64,000 nucleotides of DNA from Anticarsia gemmatalis (lineage: Eukaryota > Arthropoda > Insecta > Lepidoptera > Erebidae), in contig NC_134764.1 of the NCBI RefSeq assembly GCF_050436995.1, forward strand, positions 10,540,001-10,604,000. The letters run 5' to 3'. The number at the start of each line of letters is the position of its first letter. The first letter of the stretch is position 1. The translations under genes were made by a program, and so were the position numbers. Positions 27,135 to 35,837 of this stretch are shown here, in pieces. The notes below the pieces were generated by a model. It saw only the letters and a program-made list of their open reading frames with translations, did no database searches and was not told the origin of the DNA.

Positions 27135-27862
27135 CAGGAGTCTGAAGGTAGCGTGGTTACCAGTGATAATTGAACTATCAATTTTAGTGATTAGTTTCTG
27201 AGGACAGGTCAAATTAAATTGGTGGTTTAGTGAAAGGATTGTAGCCTAAATGGCACGGTGTGATATAGAAAATGTGTAAGGAATGTGTTTCACTGAAATT
27301 GTGTTAGCAAAGTTAGAATTTTATACGAGAAGATATTGACAGGTCTTTTGCAACCAGTAATTGGAATTACTGTGGTCTTTTCGGAGACATTGCAAAGACT
27401 GGCATTACACGGCTTTGACACAAATATCAATGTAAAAGCAGGCGAATTACGTGGAGCAAACTATGGAGCTGAATTTTTTAGGCTCTGTGTTTGTTTAGTG
27501 TAGAATAAACTCTATGCTTGTTGGCTTAAAGTTCATTTTACAACAGTTTTAAGTTTTGCTCCGCGTAACTGCTAGTTGCACCTTGTTAGCAAAAATGGTG
27601 TGACTCACCTTAAAATGACGATTATAAGATTTAACATAATTTTAGTACTAATGATCGATTAGAAAATTCGTACTAACCAATTTAACAATATTTTTGGTTT
27701 ATTACCGAAAACTGTTTATTCCCGGATTCTCTTGTTTGCTTCAAGTCAACGTTTAATGTGCTGTTGGAATAAGTACCTATTGAAAATGGTATCTGAAATT
27801 TTGGAATAAAAACAGTATTTTATTCCAAAAAAATATTCACGTTTTAAAGGATGTAATGGCAC

Positions 27863-27868
27863 AATAAA
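27863..27868 (+). terminator. Candidate polyadenylation signal of the Gas2-like gene
   Basis: AATAAA about 730 nt after the stop codon. An alternative lies at 27805-27810, and a further one at 28320-28325. Confidence 0.35.
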
Positions 27869-29289
27869 AGTTGATTTATTTATGGTGCTAAGCAATGAAA
27901 ATATAAGCTTCTGTTGTTTAGTTATTGTTAATTTAATTATTTGGCTAAATGCTAGAGAAAGCGTTTTTACAATTTATAGTCATAAGTTAATTAAGATACA
28001 ACTTGGCTTCTCAATGTAGCTTTAGTTGTCACGTTGCACCAAAGTTTACGAATTCGAAGTTTTTTTTTGCAAAAATAATTATATTATAAAAGGTTTTTTT
28101 TTCAAATGTTAGTGAACTTTGGCGCAAACATCTTTTATTTTAAAGACTCTAATCGAATTCAAATATCTTTATTAGAAGTAACTTGAAATAATTATGTTAC
28201 TCTTAATAATTATTTGACTAGTACTCGCGTACTTTATTTTTGAGATGACAAGTTTAATTAAGTTTATTTTTAAGTTCTAGTTTTATTTTTTTATATATTT
28301 CCCGGTAACTTTACTAATGAATAAAATTATAATTATCAAATTATTGGGCATTTGAAAAAATATGCATTTAGATTTATCATTCCATACGAATATGAAAAAG
28401 CCGGGATTTTGGCAATTTTTATTTTAAAAGTAATCTCATTTTTGTAGGTTGTGAAGGGTAGAGCTTATAAAAATCTGTAGTGTTTTAAATGAAAAATTGA
28501 AATAGAATACACGTAGATTTTTGTTAGAAAAGCTATGGTAATATGGCATAAAAATATGAGAAAAAAACAACACGACAATTCATCCATTTTCATACCTCGT
28601 TCTAGTATATCAGAAAAGATATATTTTTGCACACACTTTACGAAAATTAATTAATTATGAAGATCATTAGATGTCATTAGCTGCCATAAAGCCGTCCGTA
28701 ACAAAATGTAGCAAAGACATAGCTGTAGATTGGCATCGGTGAAGTCAGTTTAGCCACTAAATTATAAATCAATCTGAAATCTCTGTGATTGTAAATAATA
28801 GAGTGGCTTAATTGTACTTTTGCTAATAAATTATTACTTCTATCATTCTTATGGATAATTTAATAATAATTAAATTAATGATTGAAGTAATTATAAGTAA
28901 CGATAGCGTTCTTAATCTTAATGTAGGTCTAATCGGACCTTAATTTTAAGATGTCACAAATACTTCTATGTTATAATTCTATGTCTTAAATAATTATTTG
29001 TCTATCTAACATCATTTTGTGGACACTTTTGAATTTTTCACCTACCATTTTATGAAGCTCAGCCCGAAGGCATCTACGTCATCTGTTCACAATCAAGAAA
29101 ACTACAAAAAAATCGAGAAACAAAAAATTATGATAAAAATAAAAAATGTATTTATTTGTTTGTTTGTAAATGTGAGCAGATGACAAAAAATATGGACGTT
29201 CTATTTATAATACCTACTTATTGGAATATACTTAAGCTTTTTATCAAAAAGGATGTCTGTATAACCAGATGAATACTTTTCTGTTAAAA

Positions 29290-29432
29290 CATTGTTACAC
29301 TAAATTGTTACAAATCATTAGTAAAGCTAGAAATTAGCTTAACAAAATAATTGTAAAAGCTAGATTTTTCTAGCTTTTGTCGTAAAATTCTAGCTTTTTG
29401 GATAATCTAGCTTCTGAGTTAGTGTAACAATG
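29290..29432. repeat. Foldback element with CTAGC-rich core
   Basis: Outer arms CATTGTTACACTA (29290-29302) and TAGTGTAACAATG (29420-29432) are perfect complements. Inside are several AGCTAGA/TCTAGCT words, including a hairpin AAAGCTAG-loop-CTAGCTTT near 29358-29381. It looks like a small inverted-repeat element; no target-site duplication was identified. Confidence 0.6.
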
Positions 29433-30226
29433 TAGGAAGCTAGAGGCTAAGTTAAAATTAATTTGCATGATTTCACTTCGACGTAATGTTACCAGTGACT
29501 ATGCCATAGATATCTGTTATTATTCACAGAATAAACGATAAGTTTATCTTAAAATTGTTATTTTATTTTACACATTATTCAACCTTACAATATTAGAAAA
29601 ATACAAAGTGGGTTCGCATATCTGCCAACTGGGTGCCAGGGGATGGTCATCGTAGACGCAGGAGACCTAAACGGAGATGGCGATGGATGACCGGGACGCA
29701 TTTGAAAAGGAAGGGAAAAAGGTTAAGGAAAAAAAATACAAGAGTTCAGACAAAAAAGTAGTACATTCTAGAGTTCAAAATAGCGTCTACGTACTCCTAT
29801 GACCGTTGTCACCATTTCTACATAAGTATGGGTTACAATATCTGTCTGGTAGTTAATCCATCATTTCGCATAGACCGTAAAACCTCTACTAAACCTTATG
29901 TCTTTCATGTTTTTATTTTTAGAGTTAATAAATCTTACTAGGTTGGGATTTTTTCCAAGATTGATAACTTTATTTGAAAAGTAGGGTAACCTTATATGTA
30001 GATTATATAATATCGTAATATCACACTGGGGAAAGGGTGTTCTCTTTGATATTATCACTATATAGAATCAGCATAACATCAGCATCGCCATTAAACTAAA
30101 TAAAAATAAAACGGCCCCCTTCAAAACCTTTGACACAAACCTGTCAGTTTAATCAATCCACAAAAAATGGTCAATGACAAAATAATTACAAATCTCATGG
30201 ATAAATAGTGAAACAAAACCGGGAGA

Positions 30227-30948
30227 ATGCTTAATAGTCTCATAGTAGGAAACATATTTGAGACCATATTCTTTCTGTGCATATTGTTTGCTGCTTATGT
30301 GTCTATAAGGTCACTGATCAGGATTACTAGGCCTAGAGGAATGTGTGGGTTAGTAGATACCTTATTTTTGTATAGTACTGCATGTTTGATGTGGTGGTAT
30401 GTATTTATGTAGGTATTAGTTAAAAAGATGATGTTTTTCAAAAAGGCCAGTACTACTTGTAACTAGCAGTCCTGAATAATAAGATGTATACATGTGAATG
30501 AAGTAAGGAAAGTTTGTAGAGATCGTAGCAAATGGCGTTATTTGGTCTCTGCATATATCCCTGTAGAGAATGGTGTCACTTTTTGTATACCCCTGTTCAG
30601 AAAAAATACGTTTTTGCCAGCTCTTTTCATTAGACCTGCCTTCCGATCCGAACTCGTAGATTTTTTTTTCTTCGTACCATTGACTAGAAACGTATGTAAG
30701 CAAGTATGTATATAGGTAGCTTAAAAATAAAATCAAACTATTTGTTCATATAGGTCAAATACTCATGATTTGACTTATATGAACAAATAGTTTGATTTTA
30801 TTTTTAAGCTACCCATATACATACTTGCTTACGAGCGCCTGCAATAAATGTCATACACAAACACATAAGTTACTGCTAAGTTAAAATATTAATGAAATTA
30901 ATATTCCTAACAATAATTATATTTTATTACAGCGGTCCTAACAGTTAA
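30227..30948 (+). CDS. Small membrane protein locus, copy A (ORF1 only)
   Basis: The gene joins 30227-30348 and 30933-30948 to give 45 residues. The join is inferred from copies B and C: the same exon-1 phase (2), a GTTAGT donor at 30349 and a TTTTATTACAG acceptor matching that of copy B. The protein is a single-pass type with TM at about residues 5-27 (FETIFFLCILFAAY) followed by a basic tail IRITRPR. Read without splicing the frame continues to 30412 (61 residues). AATAAA at 30964-30969 lies just after the stop. I find no second cistron homologous to ORF2 of copies B and C before copy B starts. I do not recognise the family and infer no function beyond membrane insertion. Confidence 0.55.
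30480..30740 (+). mobile_element. LINE fragment (degenerate reverse transcriptase C-terminus and 3' end)
   Basis: The frame at 30494-30715 reads VNEVRKVCRDRSKWRYLVSA, resembling the end of non-LTR reverse-transcriptase ORFs, followed by a 3' segment (GCCAGCTCTTTTCATTAGAC) related to 22716-22835. It lies between ORF1 exon 1 and the proposed exon 2 of copy A. A weaker piece of the same type is at about 14165-14235. Confidence 0.55.
30696..30832. repeat. Near-perfect palindrome, 65-nt arms and 7-nt loop
   Basis: The left arm (30696-30760) and right arm (30768-30832) are complementary at about 63 of 65 positions. Both arms contain the LINE-tail-like TTAAAAATAAAATCAAACTA. RNA from either strand would form one long stem. 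Confidence 0.9.
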
Positions 30949-31548
30949 ACAACGGGATTCCGCAATAAATATAAAGAAAATGTACGAAGAAAAGCAATAA
31001 TAATGAAAGAAACAATGAATCTTTCTCAATTACAGAGACTTGTATATTATTTTGCTCATTGACATAAACAGTCTTATAGTTTACAAAAATATCATGTACT
31101 TACCTGGTAAAATATAACTTTACCCTTTAAGATAATCTTTTATTTCTCGGCCAGTGGTCTTAGCATAAAAAAAAGCTTGGGTTTTCTAAAGTATTGCAAC
31201 CATTTCTTTAGTGCATTAAAAGATGAGGCAAGGATACTGTTATTACTCACAGAAAAAATATTATTACATTTTTAAATCTATCCGTTATCTTGATTAAGGT
31301 CTATTATGTGGTCTTTTAATCAAAATGTAATGTGCTTAAGGCTTGTGTCAATGAAATTGAAAGACCTCTGAAATACCAACCTCTTTACGTCTCCTTAAGC
31401 ATATGAAACTCTTTGGAAGATCGACTTGAAAAACAAATCTTCTGTCACGATCTGTCAAACTACAAAAACAACTATCAAAAGATGCCGTGACTATAAAATA
31501 ATAAAATTGGAAATCTAATGGAGCAAGAATCTTCACAAAACAGGAAGG

Positions 31549-32047
31549 ATGCTTCGTATGCTAATTGTTAGTCATTTCTGGGAGACGCTGTTTTTTCTAC
31601 TCATTCTGTTCGCTGCTTACATGTCTCTTAGAGGGCTTATTAGGATCACTAGGCCTAGGGCTTGCTGGTGAGTAGCTAATCTTATTATCTTCCTTCCCTA
31701 TCATTTTAGAATAAGCTACTTGTAGTACGGAAACCTGAAGAGTTTCTTTCAACGCAACTTCTATCAGTCAGATTTGACAATTTCTAGGTATGTCATATTG
31801 TCAGACGTAGGTAGTAGGAATGTTGTTACTGTTGTTAGCCATAATGAAGACTATCGGGAGCGGAATAAGCACGAAAGAACCAGCAGGGCTCAGCCAGTCT
31901 AATATAGTTTTTACGAGTAAAATACATTCGTGCAGTTGCTAAGATATCTACTTAGTACTACTGCTTCAACTATTGAGGGTATTCCTGTATATGCCATTAT
32001 TAGTTATTGAATTATTTCTTTTATTTTATTACAGCAATGCGTCCTGA
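31549..32047 (+). CDS. Small membrane protein ORF1, copy B
   Basis: The gene joins 31549-31667 (donor GTGAGT) and 32035-32047 (after TTATTACAG) to give 43 residues. It is a single-pass protein: a hydrophobic helix at about residues 5-27 (HFWETLFFLLILFAAY), then a basic cytosolic-type tail ITRPRACC with a Cys pair that could be acylated. It aligns along its whole length with copy C ORF1 (also 43 residues) and with copy A, sharing LIV, ET.FFL, FA.Y and TRPR. The stop TGA (32045-32047) overlaps the start of ORF2. A TATAAAA box at 31492-31498 would start the mRNA just upstream of the ATG. The family is unknown to me. Confidence 0.65.
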
Positions 32048-32791
32048 TTGGTGTTTGCGAAATAAATGTGAGATTATTAAGGTAAGAAAAAAAATTTTGC
32101 TGGTAGGAAATGTGAATGGAGAGTCAGTTTTGAACAATTTTAGGTACCAAAATGCCTTTGTAAATTCTAGTTTATGTTTTTTTATTGTTGCTTACAAGTT
32201 TTTCTAATTATGGAGTTAAATAGGAGAGTTCTAAAGAATATGATGTTTTTCAGGCAGCAAAATGAAATACGAAAGCGGTTTTCTGGGACTAATAGTATAC
32301 TTCGTGCTGGTCTTTGTGTGTTAGTATAATTTATAAAATGAACTTTTTATCAAAAATATTTAGGGTAACTGGCTCTATACTAGCCCCCAGTTTCTGAGGT
32401 GCATTTAACGGTAGTTTATCTTTTCAATAGAGTAAGCTCATATAAAAATGACTGTCTGAATAGATAAACTATCGCCAAATGTGCCCCAGAAACCAAGCAA
32501 TTTTAATTCTTGTGTTATTGCTAGGAGTTATAACTGCTGTCTAGCTTGTGTTTTTATACTTTTAAAGTCGATTTTAACTGCAATTTTCATGTTAAGATAT
32601 TTTTATGTTTTTCAGTCATCGTAATATACAGAGCCTTTGCTAAAGCATCGTCCATCAAGAGAGCGCAACAGATCCAACGGCAGCTGGGACTCAATGAATC
32701 CAGCGACATCGACCTAAATGAAAGATGGCCACAAAAATCTTTCAAAGTGCAATATACGCCTGGAGAAACATATCCTCAGTATATTACTTGA
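32037..32791 (+). CDS. Small membrane protein ORF2, copy B (second cistron)
   Basis: The gene joins 32037-32067, 32254-32319 and 32616-32791 to give 90 residues, with donors GTGAGA and GTTAGT. It starts MRPDWC, has one TM helix at about residues 16-36 (GFLGLIVYFVLVFVFIVIY), then a basic juxtamembrane stretch KASSIKRAQQIQ and an acidic/polar tail with ESSDIDLN. Copy C encodes the homologous MQPDC start, TM, KASCIKNAQQIQ and ESSDVELN, which supports the exon joins and reading frame. Its ATG overlaps the end of ORF1 by 11 nt in another frame, so both would lie on one mRNA. A second in-frame Met follows at 32262. Not recognised. The 3' UTR ends at AATAAA 33031-33036 in a context (ATGTCACGGCAA) also found in copy C. 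Confidence 0.65.
32385..32494. mobile_element. Short TIR element in copy B intron
   Basis: The ends CCCCAGTTTCTGAGGTGCAT and its imperfect complement enclose a core with AACGGTAGTTTATCT and its complement. A sister copy at 49977-50092 is better preserved. It lies in the intron between 32320 and 32615. Confidence 0.7.
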
Positions 32792-33030
32792 CATAAGATG
32801 AAACTTTCATCAAATTAAGATGAGATTCTCGTACTATCTGTTCACTGTCTGTCTGATTTATTTAAAAAATACCATTAATATTCATTGTAACTAAAGATCT
32901 AATAAAATATGTACCATATAACATAGATAATGTGCTCTTACATTGGTCTTCAAAGCTTAGTTTTCAATATTTTAAGTCCAAACACTTTTTTATTTTTCAT
33001 TCATAATTGTATGTTAAAGAATGTCACGGC

Positions 33031-33036
33031 AATAAA
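33031..33036 (+). terminator. Polyadenylation signal of copy B
   Basis: AATAAA sits directly after ATGTCACGGC, a stretch also found before the copy C poly(A) region, so the 3' UTR ends are homologous. A further hexamer at 32901-32906 is less well supported. Confidence 0.5.
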
Positions 33037-33592
33037 AATACAAATATAATAAACTTAATGGTTTTATTTCTTCCCTAAAATAGTAAGAAGCCATATCGCT
33101 GAGCTAATCTAACTTCTTCCATACACCATGAAGTGACTGAGAGTCATAATTAGAAATAGGTTAGGAGTCAACCTGTAACGAAGCTGTTTAAGAATCCCGA
33201 AGGCTCTATTTTCTGCTTATAACTTTACTACTCATCAGAAGTCAGTTTTGACTAACCTAAAATCTTTCTTTTTTTTATTTCACCTGTTCCTGTATCCCAC
33301 TGCTAAGCAAAGACGTCTTCCTTGGACAATGCCCTCGGTCGCTTGCTTCTTGTAAACATGTCTGGCCCAATACCATTTTGTTCTGACGATTTTTTGGCTT
33401 ATTATACATAGAACCTTTTTACACAAAAATAATTTGCCACACACGAACAGTCTTCAGAGCCGCGAGCCAACAAAAAAAGCCAAGTGTATCATCTGAAAAG
33501 CTGTCAGTCACAAATCATCTGTCAGTGAAATATGCCGTGATGATGCAAATCTTAAGTCTGATGGAGCCTGGTGTAGTGGCACACGAGGAAGG

Positions 33593-33950
33593 ATGCTGCA
33601 CATGCTCATTGTGAGCCACTTCTGGGAGACGGCGTTCTTTCTCCTGGCGGTGTTCGCTACGTACTTGTTTATTAGAGAACTGGTCAGGGTCACCAGGCCT
33701 AGGGCTCCTTGTTGGTAAGTCCATTTATCTTAAATAAGGTCTTCAATGCCACTATATTATAGGATAAGTGGATAATCGTAAGAAGTCATGAAGTCCTATA
33801 GATGAGCTCTACAGTATCCAAACATTTTGTAATAAACTAAAGTTGTGTAAGGGATAATTTCTTAATGTGCTAAATAATAAATATAAGGCTAAATAGCTAT
33901 TTACCCTAGTGTTGAAACTGATGTGATATTTTGTTCACAGTACTAGGTAA
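33593..33950 (+). CDS. Small membrane protein ORF1, copy C
   Basis: The gene joins 33593-33714 (donor GTAAGT) and 33941-33950 (after TTGTTCACAG) to give 43 residues. TM is at about residues 5-27 (HFWETAFFLLAVFATY), then a basic tail VRVTRPRAPCC. It is identical in length to copy B ORF1 although intron 1 differs in length (226 versus 367 nt). The stop TAA is at 33948-33950, 31 nt before the ORF2 start. The 5' flank resembles copy B (ATGCCGTGA, ..GATGGAGC.., GAGGAAGG before the ATG), so promoter and leader were duplicated with the gene. Confidence 0.65.
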
Positions 33951-33981
33951 AACTGCTCAGCTGAGTTGACTTTTCGTTCCA

Positions 33982-34946
33982 ATGCAACCAGATTGCAACT
34001 ATACAAGTAAGAAATATTTTTTTTGCTTTTAATGTTCTTAATCCTATATTCTTTGCATATTAGTGATAAAGATCTTGTAAAGGGAGATTAGTAGCTTTTG
34101 ACTGTTCTCTATAAAATTGTTAACCTACAGACATATAGAAGTTCTCTGTATGTTAGGTCGATGAAAAAGTCTTTTCGCATTATACCTAGTATGTATGAAC
34201 TTGTAATAAAATCTTTTTGGCTTCAAGAATCACAAATGAGTACACGGTTCATTAGGTTTCTTTCAGTGAGCTCGTGCGAGCTTTTTTGTGTAGAGAAAAG
34301 ATTTTATTACAAGTTCATAGATACAATAATGCGAAAAGACTTTTTCCCAAATCTAATATCATAATGGTGTGTTTCAGCCATGTCCGTAATGGATTACCAG
34401 AGCGTGATCCTCGGAATTGTGATCTACTTGGTCCTTGTTGCGATTCGTTAGTACTTTTTCTTTTGATCATGCACTACTTTGAGCACCTCTATGGGCTGAA
34501 CAGTATAAGTAAGAAATCATTCATTCATGTTCATCTTGTTACTCGCGAGTAATTTTGTCGCAGACACTGATTTGAGTCCAGAAACAGACACATTTAGAAA
34601 TTTTGCATTATTTCTTGCAAACAAAGACTTGAGAAGATTAGTCATGTCAAATGAAATTATAAATTCTTTGGATGGATCAACGCGATTTAAGGTTTGTTCA
34701 GGCTTAGAAATTAATTATTCATAATCTGATTCTCTTTTTATTTCAGTGATAATACTGAACGAGACGTTCTGCAAAGCGTCTTGCATCAAGAACGCGCAAC
34801 AGATCCAGCATGAACGAGAAGTAGAGGAGTCAAGTGACGTCGAATTGAACATCACACGCGCAAACAGACCCACATCTAAATACATCCACGCCACTGGCGA
34901 TGCACCACACGCACCATACCGCTCTTACTTTAATGAACCCGCCTAA
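33982..34946 (+). CDS. Small membrane protein ORF2, copy C (second cistron)
   Basis: The gene joins 33982-34006, 34378-34446 and 34747-34946 to give 97 residues; donors are GTAAGA and GTTAGT. It starts MQPDCNYTTMSVMDY, with a TM helix at about residues 17-37 (SVILGIVIYLVLVAILIIL), then KASCIKNAQQIQ, ESSDVELN and a His/Pro/Tyr-rich end. It differs from copy B mostly in the C-terminal third. The second intron holds a mariner-type MITE. Three in-frame Met codons (33982, 34380, 34389) could start it; I prefer the first because the MxPD start is shared with copy B. Not a family I recognise. Confidence 0.65.
34153..34356. mobile_element. Mariner-type MITE, copy 3, inside copy C intron
   Basis: It begins TTAGGTCGATGAAAAAGTCT and ends TTTTTCCCAAATCTAA, a decayed version of the termini at 5831-5992. 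It explains why this intron (371 nt) is longer than its counterpart in copy B (186 nt). The open frames at 34098-34364 and 34274-34552 cross this element and are not genes. Confidence 0.75.
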
Positions 34947-35131
34947 CACACTAGATGGCGCCGGCTAGATACCAGTCCAAATACTAGCACGTAGTTTTAC
35001 TATTAGTCGATAGATGGCGTTATTCTAAATATAATTTTGAATAGTTCAATAGTTAGGTTGTAAATTTGTAATTAATAAATTAAGATGTCACGGCAACAAA
35101 GTAAATGTAAATTCAAAAGTACAAATATAGT

Positions 35132-35141
35132 AATAAATAAA
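35132..35141 (+). terminator. Polyadenylation signals of copy C
   Basis: Overlapping AATAAA hexamers follow a 3' UTR segment (ATGTCACGGCAA near 35085-35096) shared with copy B. The opposing takeout-like gene probably ends within about 40 nt, so the two genes converge tail to tail. Confidence 0.5.
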
Positions 35142-35174
35142 ACTTCAATTTTGTAGTAAAAATGATTAACTTAT

Positions 35175-35180
35175 TTTATT
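35175..35180 (-). terminator. Candidate polyadenylation signal of the takeout-like gene
   Basis: The complement reads AATAAA about 520 nt after the stop codon. It lies beside the copy C signal on the other strand. Confidence 0.35.
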
Positions 35181-35698
35181 TCTATACAGTCTAATTAAAG
35201 CAGGTCAATAAATACCACATGAAGATATCTTAACTAGGTTTTTTATAAAGATTTTAATTACTTTTACTAAACCGATCTAGAAACCTAACTTATTATTCAA
35301 TATTACACGGGCTTAATGTGACCAAGCACTTGGTATTGCACCTTAGTTTGCTTGAAGTTTCGTCCAAATTTAATTGGGTATGGACTATAATAATAATTAT
35401 TGTCCAAGAACAGTACCGCTGCGCTGAACTGTCAATCTGACCAAGACGAATTCATACTAAACATATAAACCTCAACGCGTGTCTGATTGTATTTCCTTTA
35501 CATGAAAACTTCAACTACTTATCACAACTTTTGTGATCAGATAGTATGAGAGCTGCTTAATGCGTAAAGTTACTTCCCTTTTGCTTTTGAGTAAAGCCAC
35601 AGTCACCAGCTAGTATTAAAAAGATTAAATTTCAATAACTCCCCGTGCAATATTAGATTATAATCACGCAACGCGAAAGTCTGACAGCTAGCTTTAAC

Positions 35699-35837
35699 TT
35701 AGTCTTCTAAGAATATCTTGTTCATCGGCACACTGTCAAATATTTTGTTGGTGACGTCCTGAAACACCGTGCTTAAAGACTTCTCGTACGATTCCTTTAG
35801 CTCATTGAACACTAGGTCGGAGTTCTCGTTTAGGAAA
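35699..35837 (-). CDS. Takeout-like exon 6 and stop
   Basis: It encodes FLNENSDLVFNELKESYEK, then DVTNKIFDSVPMNKIFLED and TAA (35699-35701). Acceptor CTTTTCCAG. The C-terminal helix with the Phe-rich end is typical of takeout proteins. Confidence 0.92.

Larger units (their letters stand above)
27135..30226 (+). other. 3' UTR of the Gas2-like gene and intergenic spacer
   Basis: The first 1.2 kb after the stop is free of recognisable repeats, as expected of a long 3' UTR. AATAAA hexamers occur at 27805-27810, 27863-27868 and 28320-28325; which is used cannot be decided here. Apart from the foldback at 29290-29432 I see nothing coding. Confidence 0.5.

Noticed and set aside
30494..30715. 73-codon plus-strand frame with VCRDRSKWR
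   Set aside because: It resembles the degenerate end of a non-LTR reverse transcriptase and is followed by a LINE 3' end; not a host gene.
31518..31571. 17-codon upstream ORF before ORF1 of copy B, with a 17-codon counterpart at 33561-33614 in copy C
   Set aside because: The two are in different frames relative to ORF1, and a TATAAAA at 31492 would place the start site at or after the copy B upstream ATG; the equal length is probably chance.
31668..32253. Direct splice from ORF1 exon 1 to the exon at 32254, giving a longer ORF1 with a shifted reading of ORF2 exons
   Set aside because: It is possible in both copies but the resulting tails show no similarity between B and C, whereas including the small exon gives equal 43-residue ORF1 products and a conserved ORF2 start.
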